From NCBI GenBank assembly GCA_905147135.1, contig LR990050.1, positions 8,182,001 to 8,246,000 on the forward strand: 64,000 bases of DNA, given 5' to 3'. Made by a program: the position numbers and the translations under genes. Below are positions 23,341 through 33,970 of this stretch, one piece after another. Origin of the DNA: Blastobasis lacticolella (Eukaryota; Arthropoda; Insecta; Lepidoptera; Blastobasidae). The stretch's first letter is position 1, and each line of letters begins with the position of its first letter. The notes beneath the pieces are model-generated. The model was not told the DNA's origin, did no database searches, and saw only the letters and a program-made list of their open reading frames with translations.

Positions 23341-23593
23341 CTTCCCCTTATGCTCTACAAACCCGAAACACTACACAATAATTTCAGGTATGCCAGCAAA
23401 TTTAGACTCTACATTTACTAACAAATGACTCTATTTCAGATTCTACAAATCTCAGACAAATGACTCTATATAATATTTCTGACGCTAAATTAAAAATAAT
23501 ATTATCCATCTCTACTTTTAGTCATAAATTATTACATAATTAACATTATCAAAACTTTCACAATAATTTATAACATGTCTATAAAACTTATTA

Positions 23594-26500
23594 TTACACA
23601 GTGATAATATTCATGTATTTTATACATCTTTCATGCTTAACTCTGCCTAAAGGCTTAGTGAGTACGTCAGCTATCATATTTTCAGTTGACAAGTACTGAA
23701 CTTTTGCAAAACCATTCCGTACCAAATCTTTTATGTAATGGTACCGCAAGTCAATGTGTTTGGTGCGTTTGTGACAATATTCCTTACACTCCAACAATTT
23801 ATGCGCGCTTTGGTTATCATTATATATTATTACATCAACATTTTTACAAGTTAATTCCAATAACAAATTTTTAATAAAAGATAAGTCTTTACAAACGTCT
23901 CCTATAGCCAAATACTCTGCTTCCGTACTTGAAAGCGCTACACATCTTTGTTTACGAGACTCCCAATGTATAGTATTCTTACCCAGTTTAGTTACAAAGC
24001 CAGTGTATGACTTCCGATCAATAAGATCATTGCCCCAATCTGCATCACAATAAGCGGACAAAGTTAAACTATTGTTCTTATAAAAACATAAGGAATAATT
24101 TAATGTCCCTGCTAAATATCTTAGAATACGTTTGGCGGCTAACCAGTGATCTTTACCATAGGCATGATTAAACTGACTTAACTGGCTACACACAAAAGCA
24201 ATGTCTGGCCTGGTACATACTGATAAATACATCAAGCTACCCAGTAACTCTCTATATTGATAAATATCATCATCCAAACAAGATTCTGATTTTTCTAGTT
24301 TACAATTTAACATCATAGGTGTGTTTACACTTTTACAATCTGACATACCAAAGCGCTTTAACAATCTTTTTACATATTCAATTTGATCTAGTTTCAATAA
24401 ACCCTTAGCTCTATCACGCGTAACATTCATACCAAGACAATTTGTTATATTGCCCAGGTTTTTTATATTGAAATCCTTTTTCAGCAGACTGATCAGCTTG
24501 TCAACACAAGTAGTATTGTTGCTAAAAATATAGAAATCATCTACATATAACGCTATTATGGATAGGCCACCATCTGATCTATTGAAATACACACATGGTT
24601 CACACCTACTTTGGACATAGCCATTACTTGTCAATAACTCATTTACTCTAAGGTTCCATACTCGACTGGCTTGTTTAAGACCATACAAACTTTTTAATAA
24701 TTGGCAAACTTTATTTTTGTCTTTAGTAAAACCCTCGGGTTGCTCCATAAAAATAAGTTCACTAAGATCACCATTTAGGAAAGCATTTGCCACGTCAATG
24801 TGATTTATGTCCATGCCAAGGTCATTCGCCAATGCAAATAGTATTCGCATGGTCGAATGTCTAACAACTGGCGAGAATGTGTCGCTATAATCCTCTCCTT
24901 TCCGCTGTGAAAAACCACGGGCGACTAGACGAGCCTTATACCTATCCTTCCCCGAAGATTGATCCTTAATCTTGTATACCCATTTGCATTTTACCACGTT
25001 TGCATTCTTGGGGCGGTCTACCAACTGCCAAACCTTATTGTCAATAAGAGCGTCGTGCTCTCTCCTCATAGCTGACTGCCATTCCTCTCTACTCTGTGAT
25101 GCCATAGCCTCATGATAAGAACGAGGTTCAAACTCTCCATGTACAAAAAGAGATAAATCAACGTCGTAATCACAATACCTCGTGGGCATGTTGCCCCTTG
25201 TGCTCCTGATAGGACGTGATCGCGGCTCTAAGACGGGAGATACCTCGACATCAGCGTCACTATCGCTGCATGACTGAAACTGGTAGTCAGCAGGGCTGCT
25301 AGCCTGCGACTCCAACACCAAGCTTTCACTGGTGTTATTCCTTGAAGTTTCAGTAGCTGTGGATTTCACCTGATTACTGGGGGCCTCAACCCCAGGACAG
25401 GTGTCCTCCTCTGGAATAGGAAGCGCAAGATCAGTACTTGGTCTATCACAGATAATATTACCACAGGCACTTGGACCTGCAATAGAATTACTTTGGTCAG
25501 AAATTGTAACATAGTCATCATTATCAATACAATTATGATTACTGTATTCATTATTAAACAAAATTTTTGAATAAAATTTTATATTTTTATCATTCTGTAA
25601 AATGTCTGAATTTAATTTAATAAATTTATCTTCACTCTCAATAAAATGGACAGTTCTAGAGTGTATAACTTTCATAGGGTTTTGAGGGTCAATAAGTCTA
25701 TAACCCTTAGATTGCTCACAGTAACCGACAAATATTAATTGCCGTGACTTAGCGTCAAACTTGCGTCTGTTACAGTCTGGTACATGAGAGAAGGCTTTAC
25801 ACCCAAAGACTCGTAAATGGCTCAGGTCAATCTTGGACCCTGTCCACTTCTCCTCTGGTATAGAGCCGGGCACAGCAACACTAGGGGACCGGTTCTTTAA
25901 ATAAATAGCTGTCATTACAGCCTCACCCCAATAGCGCACGCCCATATCAGCATCAACTAACATACAGCGCGCCTTCTCAATCAATGTTCTGTTTAAACGC
26001 TCAGCCACCCCATTTTGCTGTGGGCTGTATGGTATAGTAACTTGGTGAGCAATACCACAATCAGACAAATATTTCTTAAATTTAATACTACAATACTCAC
26101 CACCACCATCGCTTCTCAAGCACTTGATCTGTAGTCCAGTCTGTTTCTCAACAAAGTTTTTGAAGTCAACAAACCGTGACATCACCTCATCCTTTGTTTT
26201 AAGCAAGTACCCAAATGTTTTACGACTAAAGTCATCAGTAAATGTCACCAGATAACGAGAACCACCCCAGGTGCTCTCCTCCATAGGCCCACAAACATCG
26301 GAGTGAATCAATTGAAGTAGCTGATCTGCCCTGGTCGCTTCACCTTTGGGAAAACTCATGACGGATTGCTTCCCCTTAATACATGCTTCACAATCCCCGA
26401 ACCAAACGTCTTGCCCGCCAAAATCTAGACCACTAGAATATCTAGAAAGCTCACACATACCTTCCCTGCTAAGATGTCCCAGCCTCCGATGCCAAGTCTC

Positions 26501-27766
26501 TACAGAAACAGAGGCAGCAGCATGTGCACTTTGTTGCTCCTCTGACACGGCAACCGGTGAGACAGCAGACAAGGTGAGCGCGCCACCAGCAGCACAAGAC
26601 GCAGGATCTAGAATCTGTGAAACGCGTCCAGCAATAGCCACACAATCCAACACAAAGACACCACTCCTATTTGTAGCACTAATAATGCCATGGCCCTTGC
26701 CATCCTGAATAAGACATTTATTCTGACTGAAAATGACTTTATAACCCCTCTGTATTAACCTACTAACAGACAAAAGGTTTGTAGAAAGCTTTGGGACATA
26801 CATCACATTTTCAATGGCAATAACCTTACCTTTGTCATCTGACATGACCTTAACAGACCCGAGACCTTTACATTCTAATTTCTCGTCATTGGCTACAGTA
26901 ATTGTACTAGAATAAGTGTTGTCAAAAAGTACAAACCAGTCTTTTTGTTTACACATGTGCGTGGTGCACCCAGAGTCCACGATCCAATCTTCAGATGAGT
27001 AGGCAACGAGAGCCGCCGATACAAGGACAGTTTGATCAGTCCTTTGTTTATCTTTATCACGTTTCAGTTTATAGCACTTATTTTTCATATGTCCGGACTT
27101 TTTACAGTAGTGACATATCACAGGTTTTCTAAAGTTAAAGTTCTTACTAACAAAAGCCATGTTCATATTTGAACCATTACCAGATTTGTTGGCACAATTT
27201 ATACTCCTTCTACGATAGTCTTCTTGTAAAAGACGGGCTCTGACTGTTTCACTCGTCAGCTGTTCGCCCATATTCGCCGCCTCCAGACCAGACACGAGGA
27301 CGTCAAACTCCTGCGGGAGCCCACTGAGGAGCAACTCGGCCACCTCCTTGTCGTCAATGGTACGGCCAATATCGGCCAGCTGCTGTGCCAACGTAGTCAC
27401 GCCATTAATGCACTCTTCCATTGAGCCGTAGTCTAAGTAGTTTACTCTGTGTAGTTTTCGTAGTAACAAAACCCTGCGAAATAGTCCTCTATCCTCGAAC
27501 ACATCTTGCAGCTTCGTCCAAGCCTCCTTCGCAGTCGTGGCATTTCTCAAATGCTGGATGCACACTGGTCGCACCGATAAACATATTTTAGCCAGCGCAC
27601 GCTTATCACGGATAGCGTCGTCATCTGTCCCTTCAACGCAGCCCCACAGGCCCTCCATAATCAAATAATGTTTTAAAAGGAACTTCCAGTTTGTGTACGT
27701 CGCTATTCCGTCGAGTTTTTCAAAAGAAAACGTGGCATGAGGCCCTTGCCCGTTTTCGCCGGCCAT
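23594..27766 (-). CDS. Copia-1 gag-pol polyprotein (1390 aa)
   Basis: Single open frame coding for capsid-like gag and the enzymes that copy and insert the element. Domains in order: UBN2-type gag (about 1-200), CCHC knuckle CHYCKKSGHMKNKC (about 216-230), aspartic protease VDSGCTTHM (about 260), integrase with WHRRLGHLS...CEACIKGK zinc site and DDE residues in HSDVCGPM, RSDGGGEY and QQNGVAERLNRT (about 430-620), reverse transcriptase with DVANAFLNG and YVDD (about 920-1130, YVDD near 1072), and RNase H with CDADW, STEAEY and YNDNQSAH (about 1230-1350). The Copia order (IN before RT) is clear. The ATG lies 180 bases after the 5' LTR. No stop or frameshift is seen. Confidence 0.95.
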   Translation of the reverse strand: MAGENGQGPHATFSFEKLDGIATYTNWKFLLKHYLIMEGLWGCVEGTDDDAIRDKRALAKICLSVRPVCIQHLRNATTAKEAWTKLQDVFEDRGLFRRVLLLRKLHRVNYLDYGSMEECINGVTTLAQQLADIGRTIDDKEVAELLLSGLPQEFDVLVSGLEAANMGEQLTSETVRARLLQEDYRRRSINCANKSGNGSNMNMAFVSKNFNFRKPVICHYCKKSGHMKNKCYKLKRDKDKQRTDQTVLVSAALVAYSSEDWIVDSGCTTHMCKQKDWFVLFDNTYSSTITVANDEKLECKGLGSVKVMSDDKGKVIAIENVMYVPKLSTNLLSVSRLIQRGYKVIFSQNKCLIQDGKGHGIISATNRSGVFVLDCVAIAGRVSQILDPASCAAGGALTLSAVSPVAVSEEQQSAHAAASVSVETWHRRLGHLSREGMCELSRYSSGLDFGGQDVWFGDCEACIKGKQSVMSFPKGEATRADQLLQLIHSDVCGPMEESTWGGSRYLVTFTDDFSRKTFGYLLKTKDEVMSRFVDFKNFVEKQTGLQIKCLRSDGGGEYCSIKFKKYLSDCGIAHQVTIPYSPQQNGVAERLNRTLIEKARCMLVDADMGVRYWGEAVMTAIYLKNRSPSVAVPGSIPEEKWTGSKIDLSHLRVFGCKAFSHVPDCNRRKFDAKSRQLIFVGYCEQSKGYRLIDPQNPMKVIHSRTVHFIESEDKFIKLNSDILQNDKNIKFYSKILFNNEYSNHNCIDNDDYVTISDQSNSIAGPSACGNIICDRPSTDLALPIPEEDTCPGVEAPSNQVKSTATETSRNNTSESLVLESQASSPADYQFQSCSDSDADVEVSPVLEPRSRPIRSTRGNMPTRYCDYDVDLSLFVHGEFEPRSYHEAMASQSREEWQSAMRREHDALIDNKVWQLVDRPKNANVVKCKWVYKIKDQSSGKDRYKARLVARGFSQRKGEDYSDTFSPVVRHSTMRILFALANDLGMDINHIDVANAFLNGDLSELIFMEQPEGFTKDKNKVCQLLKSLYGLKQASRVWNLRVNELLTSNGYVQSRCEPCVYFNRSDGGLSIIALYVDDFYIFSNNTTCVDKLISLLKKDFNIKNLGNITNCLGMNVTRDRAKGLLKLDQIEYVKRLLKRFGMSDCKSVNTPMMLNCKLEKSESCLDDDIYQYRELLGSLMYLSVCTRPDIAFVCSQLSQFNHAYGKDHWLAAKRILRYLAGTLNYSLCFYKNNSLTLSAYCDADWGNDLIDRKSYTGFVTKLGKNTIHWESRKQRCVALSSTEAEYLAIGDVCKDLSFIKNLLLELTCKNVDVIIYNDNQSAHKLLECKEYCHKRTKHIDLRYHYIKDLVRNGFAKVQYLSTENMIADVLTKPLGRVKHERCIKYMNIITV

Positions 27767-27946
27767 CTTTGCGTTGCACTTTATTTTTCGAGAAGAATCT
27801 AGACAGCACTATATTTTTAGGTTATGTGGAACTAGGTGTTGTTTTTTCTGTAGAAAGCCTCCACCGAAGACGTGAAGCCAAAGTTAAATTTAAGTTTTAA
27901 TCAGCAAACATTTTCTTCGGAATTTAAAAGTGCTGGGCCCATAACC

Positions 27947-28279
27947 TGTCAAGCCAACCGCATGGCTGGCTGGTGGCAAGCAGTGGTTATTAGGTAGGAG
28001 GCTTTGGAAACAAACACCAGTTCATAATTAACACACCTATATTTCCATAAACATGGTTGTCAATCAACGTCAGTCTTCAACACATTTTTGTAATTGCTCA
28101 TTAATTAGAATTTGGAAAAACACATCGTGCTGGCAGCACGGTCTAGTGGAGAGAGAGCGCAAAAGGTGTTGCTAGTTGAAAAAAATTCAATTTCCTTCAA
28201 CCGACACTACACACGAGTCGCTAGGTTGGTTTGAAGAGCATACACACGGACATGCAGCCTGACCGACCAATGTCCAACA
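27947..28279 (-). repeat. Copia-1 5' LTR
   Basis: 333 bp and the presumptive promoter of the element. It is followed on the plus strand by the second GTTCC target duplication. Confidence 0.95.
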
Positions 28280-28309
28280 GTTCCTAAAGATAAGTTATAG
28301 AAATGGGAG

Positions 28310-28520
28310 CTTTTGTTTGTCTATAGTCCTAAACTCGATTGTCCTAACATGACTCTCCTAAATTCGGCTGTCCTAAATATTGATTATCATAAAGCATTCA
28401 TTGTCCTAATGTTCTTTAGTCCTAATGTTTACAATGTAAATACATTAGGAGTAATTATTTTAGGACAATCGATATTTAGGACAATGAATGTTAGGACATA
28501 CAATAGAGACCTGATAGAAG
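28310..28520. repeat. TAGGACA-rich imperfect palindrome
   Basis: Left part repeats gtcctaa and right part repeats ttaggac, so the 210 bases fold around about 28430. Probable foldback MITE remnant adjoining Copia-1. No coding content. Confidence 0.5.
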
Positions 28521-28529
28521 TCCGTCTGA

Positions 28530-28690
28530 AACATACATTACTTGAAAACTAACCGATACTCTACGATAAGGAAAAACGTCATGATGAAACCTGCACATTC
28601 ACGCGACTAAATGCATAACAGGGTCACGGAGGTCAGACGGCAATCACTCCACTCTAAGAAAATGATGCGGGGTAAGTCCCCTGGGCATGA
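28530..28690 (+). repeat. SINE family A fragment (body only)
   Basis: Contains actaaccgatactcta, cgtcatgatgaaacctgcac and agggtcacggaggtcag, matching the SINE A body. Head and tail are missing. Confidence 0.6.
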
Positions 28691-28849
28691 CTCACTTAGT
28701 ATTGTGCATCTCAAATTTACGGGTATTCACCTGGCTTTATTCTTAAATTTATGTTACAGTTACCTACCTACCCAAGAACCTTAGGTATAATTTAGTCGTA
28801 CCCATTGTTAAAAACAGGACAGGATGCATCTGATGTGACCAATAATAGA

Positions 28850-29460
28850 CCCATATCGTTAGCGACTACTTTAGTCATGGTTCTGGATGGCCTGCTTGAC
28901 ACGAAAAACATCTTGATCTTTGTGATACTCAATTAGGCTTTAGGCCGGAATTGTCTACTGAAAGGGCCATTCTATTCCTAAAGCAGGTTGTCCAGTACTA
29001 CACTACACGTAAAACACCAATCTTTGCCTGTTTTTGGACTTATCAAAGGCATTCGATTTGATGTCATATGACATTATATGGCAAAACGACGAATCACTTG
29101 GGCAAAATGCTCGATGACCTCTGTAGTGCCTCTCAACAAGTAGGTCTTAAAATGAACATGGACAAGACGAAAATTATGTCAAATGTCCATGTTGAAGTTG
29201 TTGACGACTATATGTACCTAGGACAAATAGTCTAGCTAGGTAGGTCCAATATCGAGAAATAGGTCAATCGACGAATCCAATTCGGTTGGGCAGCGTTCGG
29301 GAAGCTACGCCATATATTTTTGTCTCAATTACGACGAAGGTGGACCGACGACCTGGTAAAAATTGCAGGTACCAGCTGGATGCGGAAGGCACAAGACCGG
29401 CCTTTGTGGAGATTTCTGAGGGATGCCTATGCCCAGCAGTGGGCGTCTTTCGGCTGATAT
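28850..29460 (+). pseudogene. Mosaic of two broken non-LTR reverse transcriptases
   Basis: 28895-29090 reads QLGFRPELSTERAI and FACFLDLSKAFDLMSYDIIW, an RT core from one family. From about 29095 it switches to GKMLDDLCSASQQVGLKMNM and AWGKLRH-like RTE sequence (cf. 31198-32751), with in-frame stops and an internal deletion before RRRWTDDLVKIAGTSWMRKA. Neither part is functional. Confidence 0.7.
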
Positions 29461-29519
29461 GATAAAGCCATTCTACGTCGTAAGCTGAGCGAGGAAAAAA
29501 ATGTACCATGTGAAGAAGT

Positions 29520-30790
29520 AAAATTATTTAAATTATAAAGTGGTCACCGCCGCCTATGGACATCAGCAACACCAGGGGATACCTCTAACATAAATCTTGA
29601 ACGATCCCATGCCATAGTTAAAAGGAAACACTGTGCCATATCCGAATCGTACGAGCGAGAAACGTTCTTTCGACCCTTCGCGTGGTGACCAACAGAGGGT
29701 CTACGTAATGGGGATGAGTACCCATCCCACGGCGGGTGGTGAGATGACGGAATTGTACTGTGGGTACCAGATCGAAAAGTTTCTCGGATCACTCCCCATT
29801 GTATAGCCAATAGAACACACACACACACACACACACTGGGAGCCAAAGTCCCTTCGGTTAGCCAGTGGTTCCAACTTGCTTGTTTGTATGGGATCATCGT
29901 CAATTTTTACGGCGCGTCTCTGTACGGAGTCTCTTTACTCCAATTTATTTTATCCTCTGGGATTAAGCAGGTCGGCAGTTTCGCCGGCCAAAAGATGGGA
30001 ACAATACTCCATATGAGGCCGCACCTGTGCCTTGTACAGCAGCAGGCGCTGCCCTGGTGTGAAGTATCGCTTGGACCGGTTAAGCACTCCAAGCTTTTTC
30101 GAATCCAGTTTGGCCTTGTCTTCCAGGTGACTCCGAAATCGCACGTTATCCGATATGTCGACACCAAGGATCCCGATACTGTTTGAGATGGAAAGGGGTA
30201 TTCCTTGGAACTGCGTTACTATGTCGAAAGGATCTTTTTGATGGAAAATGCGCAACACTGTGAATTTGAGGGGTTGAATTGGACCAGGTTTAGTCTGTTT
30301 CACTGAGCAACTTGCTCCAAATAGTGTTTGATGTTCGACACAAGTCTAACTCGGTTTTCCGACACCTAGGAACGAGGGGTATTCGCACGGCCAGTATAAC
30401 GAGCATCTCCAGTACTGTAGATGTAGCATAGCAATGAATACTGGGAATATTCAGCATATCATTGATATGCAGAAGAAACAGCGTGGGAGATAGCACTGAA
30501 CCTTGGGATACTTCAGCATTAATAGTCTTGATATCGGAGCAGCATTCCTCGACGACGACTTGGATGCTCCGTCCAGACAGAAAGCTGGATACCCAATTGC
30601 AGAACCCCCTGGGGGGTACCATACTTCGGGAGTTTTGTTAGCAGTGCCCTATGCTAGACCCGATCAAATGCCTTAGCTATATCAAGACTGACAGCCAGAG
30701 CCTCCCCCTTGCTCTCGACAGCCTAAGTCCACCGGTGTGTTAGGTACACAAGAAGGTCACCAGCTGAGCGATTGTTTAAGCGTACTATCA
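29520..30790 (-). pseudogene. 5'-truncated Jockey/CR1-like non-LTR retrotransposon
   Basis: Minus-strand frames give, in order, VSLDIAKAFDRV, GFCNWVSSFLSGRSIQVVV, EVSQGSVLSPTLFLLHINDM, SIGILGVDISDNVRF, LLLYKAQVRPHMEYCSHL and a C-terminus ending VSPGVADVHRRR. Frames are broken several times and the A-D-D catalytic box is disrupted. Another 3' end of the same family lies at 47930-48255. A (CA)n tract interrupts it at 29815-29836. Confidence 0.75.
29815..29836. repeat. (AC)11 microsatellite
   Basis: Uninterrupted AC dinucleotide run inside the relic retrotransposon. Confidence 0.95.
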
Positions 30791-30841
30791 AACTTTCTAC
30801 AGAAGCAGTCTATGGGTTTGCTAATGCACTTTGCTAATGCA

Positions 30842-31081
30842 CTTATTACACGTGGCTAATTTCAGTCATCTAAATTCAAAAGCATAAAGCGTGAGAGCAA
30901 ATCAAAATGGAATGTAGTGCTTATAAAATAAGATCCATTTTTGTATCACGCCTTTTAGAAAGAGGAGTGATGCGAAACATAATATAAGTGATACAAAAAT
31001 GGACCTTATTCTGTGAGCAATACATTCCACTTCAACCCGCTCTCACGCATTTTGTTTCTGAATTTAGACAGGTGTAATAAG
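30842..31081. mobile_element. Palindromic MITE, about 240 bp
   Basis: Ends CTTATTACAC / GTGTAATAAG. Arms of roughly 105 bases share gcgtgagagc, aaaatggaatgtantgct and atccatttttgtatcac in inverse orientation around a centre near 30962. No ORF. Confidence 0.7.
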
Positions 31082-31180
31082 CGCATAAGAAAAATTGTAA
31101 GAGAAACCTAAATATGATAATCAACGACACCCTACATGACATAGTTTGTCGACTTTAATTTTTTTTCACAAAATGGCGGC

Positions 31181-32805
31181 TCATCATCATCATCATATCA
31201 GCCAGAAGACGCCCACTGCTGGGCATAGGCCTCCCCCAGAGATCTCCACAAAGACCGGTCCTGTGCTTTCCGCATCCAGCTGGTACCTGCGATCCTTACC
31301 AGGTCGTCGGTCCATCTTGTAGGAGGCCTACCCACGCTGCGTCTACCGGTACGTGGTCGCCACTCGAGAACTTTACTGCCCCATCGGCCATCTGTTCTTC
31401 GAGCTATGTGCCCTGCCCACTGCCACTTCAGTCTGGCAATCCTTAGAGCTATGTCGGTGACCTTGGTTCGCTTGCGGATCTCCTCATTTCTTACTCGATC
31501 GCGCAAAGAAACTCCGAGCATAGCTCTTTCCATTGCCCTTTGGGTAACAGTGAGCTTTCTTATAAGGCCCATAGTGAGTGGCCACGTTTCAGATCCGTAA
31601 GTCATCACTGGCAACACACATTGGTCAAAGACCTTCGTCTTGAGACACTGCGGTAATTGGGACGAAAATATGTGGCGTAGCTTCCCGAACGCTGCCCAAC
31701 CGAGTTGGATTCGTCGATTGACCTCTTTCTCGAAATTGGACCTACCTAGCCGGACTATTTGTCCTAGGTATGTATAGTCGTCAACAACTTCAAGTGGAGT
31801 GCCTCCAACTGTCACTGGAGTAGGCACAACATGGACATTCGACATAATTTTCGTCTTATCCATGTTCATTTTAAGACCTACTTGTTGAGAGGCACTACAG
31901 AGGTCATCGAGCATTTTGCCCAAGTCTTCCAGGGTTTCAGCCATGACTACGATATCGTCAGCAAATCTGAGGTGCGTGAGGTACTCGCCGTTAATATTGA
32001 TGCCAAGTCCGTCCCAGTCCAGAAGCCTAAAGATATCCTCCAGTGCAGCGGTAAACAACTTCGGAGATATGACATCACATTGTCTAACACCTCGCTGCAG
32101 CTGAATAGGTTCTGTGGTCTTGTCCTGGAGACGAACTGACATAGTGGCGTTTTTGTACAAACACTTCAATGCTTCGATATATCGATAGTCAATTTGGCAC
32201 CGCTGTAGAGACTGGAGCACCGCCCAAGTTTCGATCGAATCGAAGGCTTTCTCATAGTCCACAAACGCCAAGCATAATGGCCGGTTATACTCTTCGGTCT
32301 TCTGTACAACCTGCCGCAGCGTATGTATGTGGTCTATGGTACTAAAACCTTTTCGGAATCCGGCTTGTTCGGGAGGCTGGAAGTCATCAAACCTGCGTGC
32401 GAGACGATTCGTAATGACTCTCGAAAACAGCTTATAGACATGGGTCAGTAGCGATATTGGTCTGAAGTTCTTCAAGAGAGCCTTATCACCTTTCTTGAAG
32501 AACAATATCACTATGCTTCTGTGCCATGCTTCCGGCGTTTTGCCCTCGAGGATGACGGAATTGAACAGCTTCTGAAGGGTCTTAAGCACAGGTTTGCCAC
32601 CAGCTTTCAGAAGCTCAGCCGTAATTCCATCATCACCCGGCGCCTTGTTGTTCTTAAGCTGTTTGAGAGCCATACTAATCTCGTACAGGCTGATGTCCGG
32701 GATATCTTCGGTGTAGTGTCGGGTCAACTTGGCTCTGGGGTCTTTTGCCATACTGGTAACAGGTGCCCGTGTTGTCTATGTCGTGGTGCGGTTAGTAGCC
32801 GCCAT
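31181..32805 (-). mobile_element. 5'-truncated RTE-type non-LTR retrotransposon
   Basis: Contains the RT open frame 31198-32751 and ends at its 3' side in ATGATGATGATG (31187-31198 on the minus strand). The apurinic endonuclease half is missing, as expected for 5' truncation. Related 3' ends are at 48304-48611 and 29095-29460. Confidence 0.85.
31198..32751 (-). CDS. RTE-like reverse transcriptase, N-terminally truncated (517 aa open)
   Basis: RT core with NNKAPGDDGITAELLK, NFRPISLLTHVYKLFSRVI, EQAGFRKGFSTIDHI, AFVDYEKAFDS, VRQCDVISPKLF, catalytic box LRFADDIVVMAE and the DKTKIMSN block. The RTE C-terminus follows: LGWAAFGKLRHIF, WAGHIARRTDGRW, GRPPTRWTDDLVRIAG, AYAQQWASSG. The usual RQGD turn reads RQCD here, a likely damaging change. 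Without the endonuclease domain it cannot be an autonomous element. Confidence 0.85.
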   Translation of the reverse strand: MAKDPRAKLTRHYTEDIPDISLYEISMALKQLKNNKAPGDDGITAELLKAGGKPVLKTLQKLFNSVILEGKTPEAWHRSIVILFFKKGDKALLKNFRPISLLTHVYKLFSRVITNRLARRFDDFQPPEQAGFRKGFSTIDHIHTLRQVVQKTEEYNRPLCLAFVDYEKAFDSIETWAVLQSLQRCQIDYRYIEALKCLYKNATMSVRLQDKTTEPIQLQRGVRQCDVISPKLFTAALEDIFRLLDWDGLGININGEYLTHLRFADDIVVMAETLEDLGKMLDDLCSASQQVGLKMNMDKTKIMSNVHVVPTPVTVGGTPLEVVDDYTYLGQIVRLGRSNFEKEVNRRIQLGWAAFGKLRHIFSSQLPQCLKTKVFDQCVLPVMTYGSETWPLTMGLIRKLTVTQRAMERAMLGVSLRDRVRNEEIRKRTKVTDIALRIARLKWQWAGHIARRTDGRWGSKVLEWRPRTGRRSVGRPPTRWTDDLVRIAGTSWMRKAQDRSLWRSLGEAYAQQWASSG

Positions 32806-33295
32806 ATTGAAATTTTATTAATATAATAAATCTGATTCGCATTTGACCAATCTTCAGATGGTCGTGCCCACAACCTTTTTCTAAGGGCTGGATCCGCGTC
32901 TGGTAGTACCGCCTGTCTTCAATTGAACGTCGCCATTTTAATCCCATCCTGTGGAATGACGACACAACATCGAATTCGAATAGGCTCTACTCCAATAGGG
33001 TCTACCCAGTAAAATGAGGAGTTTTCCAATAGGTATCTAAAGCATTCTTAACCACTCACTGCCCTGGCGGCCCGACAATTTTGGTAATCGATAATCGCTT
33101 GAAAAAGGTTCTTAGCAAAGGGGATATAAACACTGGGTACGTTGTATTGGATAATATTGTATTTATAAATAGTTTTCAACCACTTTAGAGGTTGTAATAA
33201 AATGGAACATAGTGCCTATTCATAAAAATATGTCTTTGCACATTTCTTTCAACCTTTAAAAGTTATGTTTATATTAATAAACATTTAATTTATTG

Positions 33296-33545
33296 GTTTA
33301 GTATTAGATGGCTGCATGATATCACTGCCAAAATCTTACAGATATTAAAAAAATTACCAGTATTGTTAGAGCGCCATCTATTGATGCTTTTTGAAACCAA
33401 CTGACAATACTTTTATTTTTAGGTTTAGTATTAGATGGCTGCATTATATCACTGACAAAATCATACAGATTTTTAAAAAATTACCAGAATTGAAGGAGCG
33501 CCATCTATTGATGCTTTTTGAAACAAACTGACAATACCTACTTTA
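33296..33545. repeat. Tandem duplication, unit about 126 bp
   Basis: Two diverged units start ggtttagtattagatggctg (33296 and 33422) and end in gcgccatctattgatgcttttt. Part of the unit recurs inverted at 18400-18490. Confidence 0.75.
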
Positions 33546-33710
33546 AAACTCCTTATTAAAGTGCAAAACAGATCGTTATTATATTATACTCCCCAACTCC
33601 CCATTCATTTTGTTCAATCTGACTGGCACCGAGTTCGGCGGACTAATCCGCGTCATGAAAGAAGAGACTTGTCAAATAGCAATGGAGAGGATTTTGCGCA
33701 GGTAATCGCA

Positions 33711-33970
33711 GGTGCCGTGTAGTGTCCGGTAGAGTAGAATAGCACCAACCCATTACACTCGTGGGTGTCGTACAAGGCGACTAATGTTTAGACACAAAAG
33801 ATCTAGAGTCCTGTAAACTGGAAAATGGGCAGCAGCGTTTTCCATTGTTATGTTTGCAACACTGCGATCTCCAACCCGCCTGCCAAGCGTGGAGATTATG
33901 GCAATAACCTCCCCTTTTGTAGGAGAGGCCCAAAGTCCTGTAGTGGACTGTTATGGGCTGTGATGATGAA
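33711..33970 (+). repeat. SINE-like repeat, family C (copy 2)
   Basis: Near full-length copy from gccgtgtagtgtccggtaga to the GATGATGA tail; homologous to 800-1040 and 39575-39839. Confidence 0.75.

Larger units (their letters stand above)
23008..28279 (-). mobile_element. Complete Copia-type LTR retrotransposon (Copia-1)
   Basis: 5272 bp. The two 333 bp LTRs appear identical by eye (23008-23340 and 27947-28279), begin TGTCAAGCC and end CCAACA on the plus strand, and are flanked by the target duplication GTTCC (23003-23007, 28280-28284). Next to the 5' LTR (right side) is GGTTATGGGCCCAG, matching the primer-binding site known from Drosophila copia. A purine tract AAGGGGAAG lies next to the 3' LTR. 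One intact gag-pol frame lies between. It looks recently inserted and potentially autonomous. Confidence 0.95.

Noticed and set aside
25366..26708. Plus- and minus-strand small frames inside Copia-1
   Set aside because: They lie in other frames of the intact gag-pol gene.
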